Source of the DNA: Planctomycetes bacterium UBA7888
GTDB taxonomy: Bacteria; Planctomycetota; UBA1135
Reading direction: 5' to 3'
Assembly (NCBI GenBank): GCA_002500505.1
Contig: DLRM01000018.1
Span: 1-8,750 of the forward strand
Length of the DNA: 8,750 bases
Shown: positions 5,149-8,750 of the stretch, one piece after another
How positions within the stretch are numbered: the stretch's first letter is position 1
How the letters are laid out: every line of letters begins with the position of its first letter
Notes under the pieces: model-generated
Databases searched by the model: none
What the model saw: the letters and a program-made list of their open reading frames with translations, nothing else
What the model was told of the DNA's origin: nothing
Program-made: the position numbers and the translations under genes

Positions 5149-7611
5149 ATGGTCCCAAACCTTTCTCGTAAGTTTTTCGGAATCTTCGCTTTAACAGCGA
5201 TGACCATTTGGTCATTTATGACCTTCAATGTAAACCTTGGCCTGGACCTCCAGGGCGGTGCTCGCATGGTTTACCGCCTGGACTTTGACAAGGCTCAGGA
5301 AGAAGGCCAAATTTCCCCATTCGAAGATCGCCAACTCGTTCTTCAGGACACCATTCAAATTTTCCTTAAGCGATTGGATGGCTCCGGCATGCGGGAAGTG
5401 CCAATTTATCCCCAGGGTGAAGAGAGCATTGTGATTGAATTGCCTGGCCGCGATGCTGAGGCGATTGAGGCTGTGAAGCGAACGATTGTGAGCCAAGGCT
5501 CCTTGCAATTCCGCATCGTTGCAGATTCAACTGACGACCTGGCAATCCCGGGAGAGATTGAAAAGCTTCGGGAATGGCAAGCCAACAATCCTGAGGAGCC
5601 CATCCGGGCCTTCAATCGCATTGCCGAAGGCGATGGCGGTCCTCGTGCCGGCGTATTGTGGGTTGCCCTTGGCGACTCCGCTGAGAAAGGTGGGCTGGAA
5701 GCTGCTCCTAATCTTGGGGCTGCCCTTCTTCGTAATGAAGACCAGATCCGCGGCACCAAACCTGGAACATCCTCTTCTTGGGGCTTCACAGGCGCAGGGC
5801 TGGACTATGTCGGCCCCGGCATGGACAACGCGGGTTTCCCTGCGGTTACTTTTGAATTCCAAGAACACCGTAAAGCTGCCTTTGCGGATTTCACAGAGGA
5901 CTTCCAGGACCGGCGAATGGCCATTGTCCTGAACAATGAAGTCCACAGTGCCCCCAACATCGAGAGTCGGCTTCCTGGTGGTGGAATCATCACTGGCGGG
6001 ATGAATGGTTTTTCCATCGATGAACGGCGTGAGCTCCTTACGGTCCTTAGAACTGGTTCCCTGAAAATCCAGCCTGAATTAGAATCCTCCTCCTTTGTTG
6101 GGGGAAGCTTGGGTGCCGACTCGGTTCGAATCGGGATTCAATCCGCTATGGCCGGCGGCATCATGGTTCTTTTGTTTATGTTGCTGTACTACCGAGTCAA
6201 CGGCTTGGTCGCATGCCTAGCCTTAATCTTTAACGGATTCATTCTCTTTGGCGGCCTTTCGTTTACGCAAGCAACTCTAACCTTGCCCGGCCTTGCTGGT
6301 TTGGTCTTGACCATTGGTATGGCGGTGGACGCCAACATCCTAATTTTTGAACGCGTCCGTGAAGAACGCAAGCGTGGCCGTGAAGTTCCTCAGGCCTATA
6401 AGAACGGGTACGAACGCGCATTCACCACGATTGTGGACGCCAACTTGACTACGCTCATTACTTCCTTGATTTTGTTCAAGGTTGGAACCGGCCCTGTCCG
6501 AGGTTTTGCAGCAACCCTATCCTTGGGTGTTATAACTTCCATGTTCTCTGCCTTGGTGTTCTCCAAGGTTGTAATGCACGGCTTAGTCTTTGCGAAGAAG
6601 AACCCCATCAAAGAAGTCAAGATGACGAAGGCTTTGGCTGGAAATGCCCACTTCGGCTTCATCAAAAAGCGCAAAGGCGCTGCTTTCCTCTCCACTCTTC
6701 TCATCCTTGGCGGCCTCTTCATGTTCTCGCGTTCAAGCGCAGACATGATGGGAATTGACTTCACGGGTGGCTCAGTTGCTCGCGTTCAACTCCACGCTCC
6801 TGCCAAGATTGGAGACATTCGGAACAAACTTGGGGCTTCCTACTCCGTTACCAAGTTTGACAGTGGAGACTCTCAGTTTGGACCCGAAGAATCCGATGCC
6901 TACCTCGTCAAGATGAAGGTCATGGATATTCAGGGTGTTGTGGGCGATTCAAGTCAAACTTATATTGAGCAAGACCTTCGCAAACGCCTTGGAAGTCAAC
7001 TCCGAGCCGAAGACCCTTTCCCCGAAATCAACACTATTGGAAAACGGGTTAGTGGAGAAATTCAGGATCGGGCGATTCAAGCAATTCTCCTTTCTCTAAT
7101 CGCGATTGTCATTTACATGAACTTTCGCTTCAAGGAATACCGTTTTGGCCTCGCTGCGGTTACAGCTCTCTTCCACGATGTCCTTTTCACTTTAGGGGCA
7201 CTTGCAGTTTTCCACCACTTTGGATTAGTGCAAGTTGAAATTAACCTAGAGATTATCGCAGCATTCCTAACCATTATTGGTTATTCCCTTAACGACACGA
7301 TTGTGGTGTTTGACCGAATCCGCGAAAACATACCGCGGCAAAAAGGAAAGAGCTTTAAGGAAATCATTGACCTGAGCATCAATCAATCCTTGAGTCGTAC
7401 CATTCTCACTTCGGTCACCACATTCTTCGTGGTTTCAGTTCTGTTCTTCGCCAACCGCCCCCAGCACACTGTTCTTGAGGGCTTCTCCTTCGCCATGTTG
7501 ATTGGAGTAGTTGTAGGAACGTATTCCTCCATGTTCATCGCCAGCCCGATGCTTGTCTTCTTGGACCGCTGGGCAAGGCACAAAATGATTAAGCCTGAGA
7601 AAACCGAGTAG
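5149..7611 (+). CDS. secDF: protein-export membrane protein SecDF (SecD-SecF fusion)
   Basis: An 820-residue integral membrane protein that helps SecYEG pull preproteins across the membrane, using the proton-motive force. The SecD half has a first membrane helix (about 8-25), GLDLQGGARMVY (31-42), a large extracytoplasmic domain (about 45-325) and a helix cluster from about 333 that includes MAVDANILIFERVREE with Asp394. The SecF half begins near 505, with helix 511-527, GIDFTGG (535-541), a smaller external domain, and helices from about 645 to 810 carrying YSLNDTIVVFDRIREN with Asp716. Both Asp-bearing helices expected for proton conduction are present. SecD and SecF are separate genes in many bacteria but fused in Bacillus and several other groups. 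No yajC is adjacent. The ATG at 5149 gives the right N-terminus but has no Shine-Dalgarno and no clear promoter. Confidence 0.95.
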   Translation: MVPNLSRKFFGIFALTAMTIWSFMTFNVNLGLDLQGGARMVYRLDFDKAQEEGQISPFEDRQLVLQDTIQIFLKRLDGSGMREVPIYPQGEESIVIELPGRDAEAIEAVKRTIVSQGSLQFRIVADSTDDLAIPGEIEKLREWQANNPEEPIRAFNRIAEGDGGPRAGVLWVALGDSAEKGGLEAAPNLGAALLRNEDQIRGTKPGTSSSWGFTGAGLDYVGPGMDNAGFPAVTFEFQEHRKAAFADFTEDFQDRRMAIVLNNEVHSAPNIESRLPGGGIITGGMNGFSIDERRELLTVLRTGSLKIQPELESSSFVGGSLGADSVRIGIQSAMAGGIMVLLFMLLYYRVNGLVACLALIFNGFILFGGLSFTQATLTLPGLAGLVLTIGMAVDANILIFERVREERKRGREVPQAYKNGYERAFTTIVDANLTTLITSLILFKVGTGPVRGFAATLSLGVITSMFSALVFSKVVMHGLVFAKKNPIKEVKMTKALAGNAHFGFIKKRKGAAFLSTLLILGGLFMFSRSSADMMGIDFTGGSVARVQLHAPAKIGDIRNKLGASYSVTKFDSGDSQFGPEESDAYLVKMKVMDIQGVVGDSSQTYIEQDLRKRLGSQLRAEDPFPEINTIGKRVSGEIQDRAIQAILLSLIAIVIYMNFRFKEYRFGLAAVTALFHDVLFTLGALAVFHHFGLVQVEINLEIIAAFLTIIGYSLNDTIVVFDRIRENIPRQKGKSFKEIIDLSINQSLSRTILTSVTTFFVVSVLFFANRPQHTVLEGFSFAMLIGVVVGTYSSMFIASPMLVFLDRWARHKMIKPEKTE

Positions 7612-7619
7612 CCCTGGAG

Positions 7620-7634
7620 TACCCTGTTTGGGTA
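7620..7634. repeat. inverted repeat overlapping the LysM gene -10 box
   Basis: TACCC-TGTTT-GGGTA is a perfect 5-bp inverted repeat with a 5-nt spacer, starting 9 bp after the secDF stop. Its right arm shares two bases with TATCCT (7633-7638). It has no T-tail and so is a poor terminator. The position suits a repressor operator or a hairpin, or it may be chance. Confidence 0.3.
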
Positions 7635-7644
7635 TCCTGTCGGC
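7633..7644 (+). promoter_or_regulatory. candidate -10 element TATCCT placed for a leaderless mRNA (LysM gene)
   Basis: TATCCT (7633-7638) ends exactly 6 nt before the ATG at 7645, within GGTATCCTGT, the same 10-mer as the trmD promoter. There is no Shine-Dalgarno sequence before this ATG. The -35 region (AGCCCT, 17 bp upstream) is not recognisable. The geometry is the same as before the M28 peptidase gene. Confidence 0.45.
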
Positions 7645-8103
7645 ATGCGTCTTCTCTTCGCCTTGGGAACTGTGCTCGCCCTCCTTGTGGGGATTACCTC
7701 ATGGAAAGTCATGGAAGGGTCGGATGCCGTTGAAGCTCGGTCTGTCAATACCAATACGGGAGTGGTCTTGCTGGGTTTGAAAGAGCAACCCAATCCGCCC
7801 AATAAACTGAGCTCGACCCCTACCCCAGAAAAACCCAATCGGGCAGTCGTGGAAGATTTGCCAGCTCCACCTCCAAAGAAGGCCATCACTCCCCCAACCC
7901 CGCCAAAAAGAGATGTTCGCTACACCATTCGCGATGGGGACTCCCTCTACAAGATTCTTCGAGGTGCCTATGGAAAGGCGAATGAGACTTTGGTTGAAGC
8001 TGTCGCCAAAGCGAATCGCCTTGAAGACCCTTCGAATTTAAATGTGGGTAAAGTTCTCTTGCTACCTGAGGTCCCAGGCTTTCAAACCCCGCAGCAACCT
8101 TAG
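7645..8103 (+). CDS. membrane-anchored or secreted LysM-domain protein
   Basis: A 152-residue protein with three parts. A hydrophobic N-terminal segment (about 3-17, after MR) serves as a signal anchor or signal peptide without a lipobox. A low-complexity linker rich in Pro, Lys and Thr follows (about 50-90, including APPPKKAITPPTPPKR). A single C-terminal LysM module (about 92-145) starts RYTIRDGDSLYKI and ends LNVGKVLLLPE. LysM modules bind N-acetylglucosamine polymers such as peptidoglycan, so the protein probably tethers to or senses the cell wall from the outer face of the membrane. No catalytic domain is present, so a partner or structural role is likely. It follows secDF by 33 nt but has its own predicted leaderless promoter. 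Its stop overlaps the convergent hflX stop. The specific function is unknown. Confidence 0.82.
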   Translation: MRLLFALGTVLALLVGITSWKVMEGSDAVEARSVNTNTGVVLLGLKEQPNPPNKLSSTPTPEKPNRAVVEDLPAPPPKKAITPPTPPKRDVRYTIRDGDSLYKILRGAYGKANETLVEAVAKANRLEDPSNLNVGKVLLLPEVPGFQTPQQP

Positions 8104-8750
8104 GAATAGGACTGAACGCGGCCTTTTAGAGGATTCCAATGTCGAGGCAGGAGTCGCAGAGTAGCCTGCCATTCGTCCACCTCCCATTGCTCGTGAAGAA
8201 TCGTAGCGACTTGGCGGATTTCAGCAATAAGTCGACCATCGCCCGCTGAAACACAAACTCGAACCTCAACCGACCATTGGTCCATGATTTCGGAGACGCG
8301 AGCATCAAGAGGTTGAAGGCTATTCTCCGTAAGAGCAGAAACAAAAGTTGCATCAGGCCACTTTTTTTCTAAGTTCTTCTTTTCATCTTCGGTTAAACAA
8401 TCCGATTTGTTGAAAATTAGAAGAGCCGGAATCTCTTGTGCCTCCAGAACTTCGAGAACTTGCTTAACCGCACGAATGTGAATTTCCAAATCAGGACTCG
8501 CTGCATCGCAAACATGCAAGAGGAGATCGGCTTGCAAAGTCTCTTCAAGAGTAGCGTGAAAAGAAGCTACAAGGTGATGAGGGAGGTCTCGGACAAATCC
8601 AACGGTGTCAGAAAGTGTGACCGATCGCCCATTCCCCATTTCCCAACGACGGACTTTAGTGTCCAAGGTGGCGAACAGTTGATCTGCGATATAAACATCG
8701 GTGCCCGTCAATTGGCGCATAATTGTGGATTTCCCAGCATTGGTGTAGCC
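8100..8750 (-). CDS. hflX: ribosome-associated GTPase HflX, C-terminal part (5' end outside window)
   Basis: The last 216 residues of HflX, a GTPase of the Obg-HflX class that binds the 50S subunit and in known species splits stalled or heat-damaged ribosomes. The window edge falls at the start of the G domain: G1 GYTNAGKST (8750-8724), a G2 threonine in DQLFATLDT, G3 DTVGF followed by RDLPHHLVASFHATLEET, G4 NKSD and G5 SAL. The short C-terminal domain ends at RVQSYS. The ATG at 8720 is internal, since the G1 motif continues upstream in frame. The N-terminal nucleotide-binding and helical HflX domains lie beyond the window. All visible GTPase motifs are intact. The stop codon (8102-8100) overlaps the LysM stop by 4 bp, tail to tail, and no terminator separates the two genes. 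Confidence 0.93.
   Translation of the reverse strand, partial: GYTNAGKSTIMRQLTGTDVYIADQLFATLDTKVRRWEMGNGRSVTLSDTVGFVRDLPHHLVASFHATLEETLQADLLLHVCDAASPDLEIHIRAVKQVLEVLEAQEIPALLIFNKSDCLTEDEKKNLEKKWPDATFVSALTENSLQPLDARVSEIMDQWSVEVRVCVSAGDGRLIAEIRQVATILHEQWEVDEWQATLRLLPRHWNPLKGRVQSYS

Noticed and set aside
1..8750. Mobile elements, CRISPR arrays, toxin-antitoxin or defence genes, replication origin
   Set aside because: No transposase, integrase, regular repeat arrays, DnaA-box clusters or compositional break was seen. All long frames are accounted for by core genes.

Overview
The window is about half G+C, densely coded, and made of core and housekeeping bacterial genes. There is no sign of phage, plasmid, insertion sequence, CRISPR or defence genes. 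A fused SecD-SecF protein, a TIGR03960-type radical SAM protein, a glutamate-carboxypeptidase-II-like M28 peptidase and a membrane-anchored LysM protein, with little Shine-Dalgarno use, would fit a planctomycete-like or other environmental lineage. This taxonomic guess is weak because no 16S or other decisive marker is present.

Layout. Positions 1-833 (+) hold the C-terminal part of a radical SAM protein. It converges, with a 41-bp overlap, on a small HAD-superfamily hydrolase (793-1206, minus). The HAD gene is divergent from a secreted M28B metallopeptidase (1259-3073, +) across about 50 bp. A 200-bp non-coding stretch (3074-3273) follows. It contains several hairpins, two of them with T-rich tails on the minus strand. 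Next comes riboflavin synthase (3274-3888, minus), divergent from a plus-strand run: trmD (4019-4708), rplS (4752-5087), a SecDF fusion (5149-7611) and a LysM protein (7645-8103). The last gene is hflX (minus), cut by the window end, whose stop codon overlaps the LysM stop by 4 bp.

Function. trmD (tRNA m1G37 methylation) and rplS (ribosomal protein L19) are the tail of the classical rpsP-rimM-trmD-rplS operon, here lacking rpsP and rimM. SecDF drives late steps of protein export. The peptidase and the LysM protein are likely exported clients. RibE makes riboflavin, and HflX is a ribosome-associated GTPase.

The most notable non-gene signal is the word GTATCCTG, seen three times just upstream of starts. 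Before trmD it sits 17 bp after TTGTTG as an ordinary promoter and is followed by a Shine-Dalgarno site. Before the peptidase and the LysM gene, TATCCT ends exactly 6 nt before the ATG, which predicts leaderless mRNAs. The HAD gene has TATGCT 7 nt before its preferred ATG. I found no convincing new biological system. The best leads are this promoter/leaderless pattern and the structured region 3074-3273.
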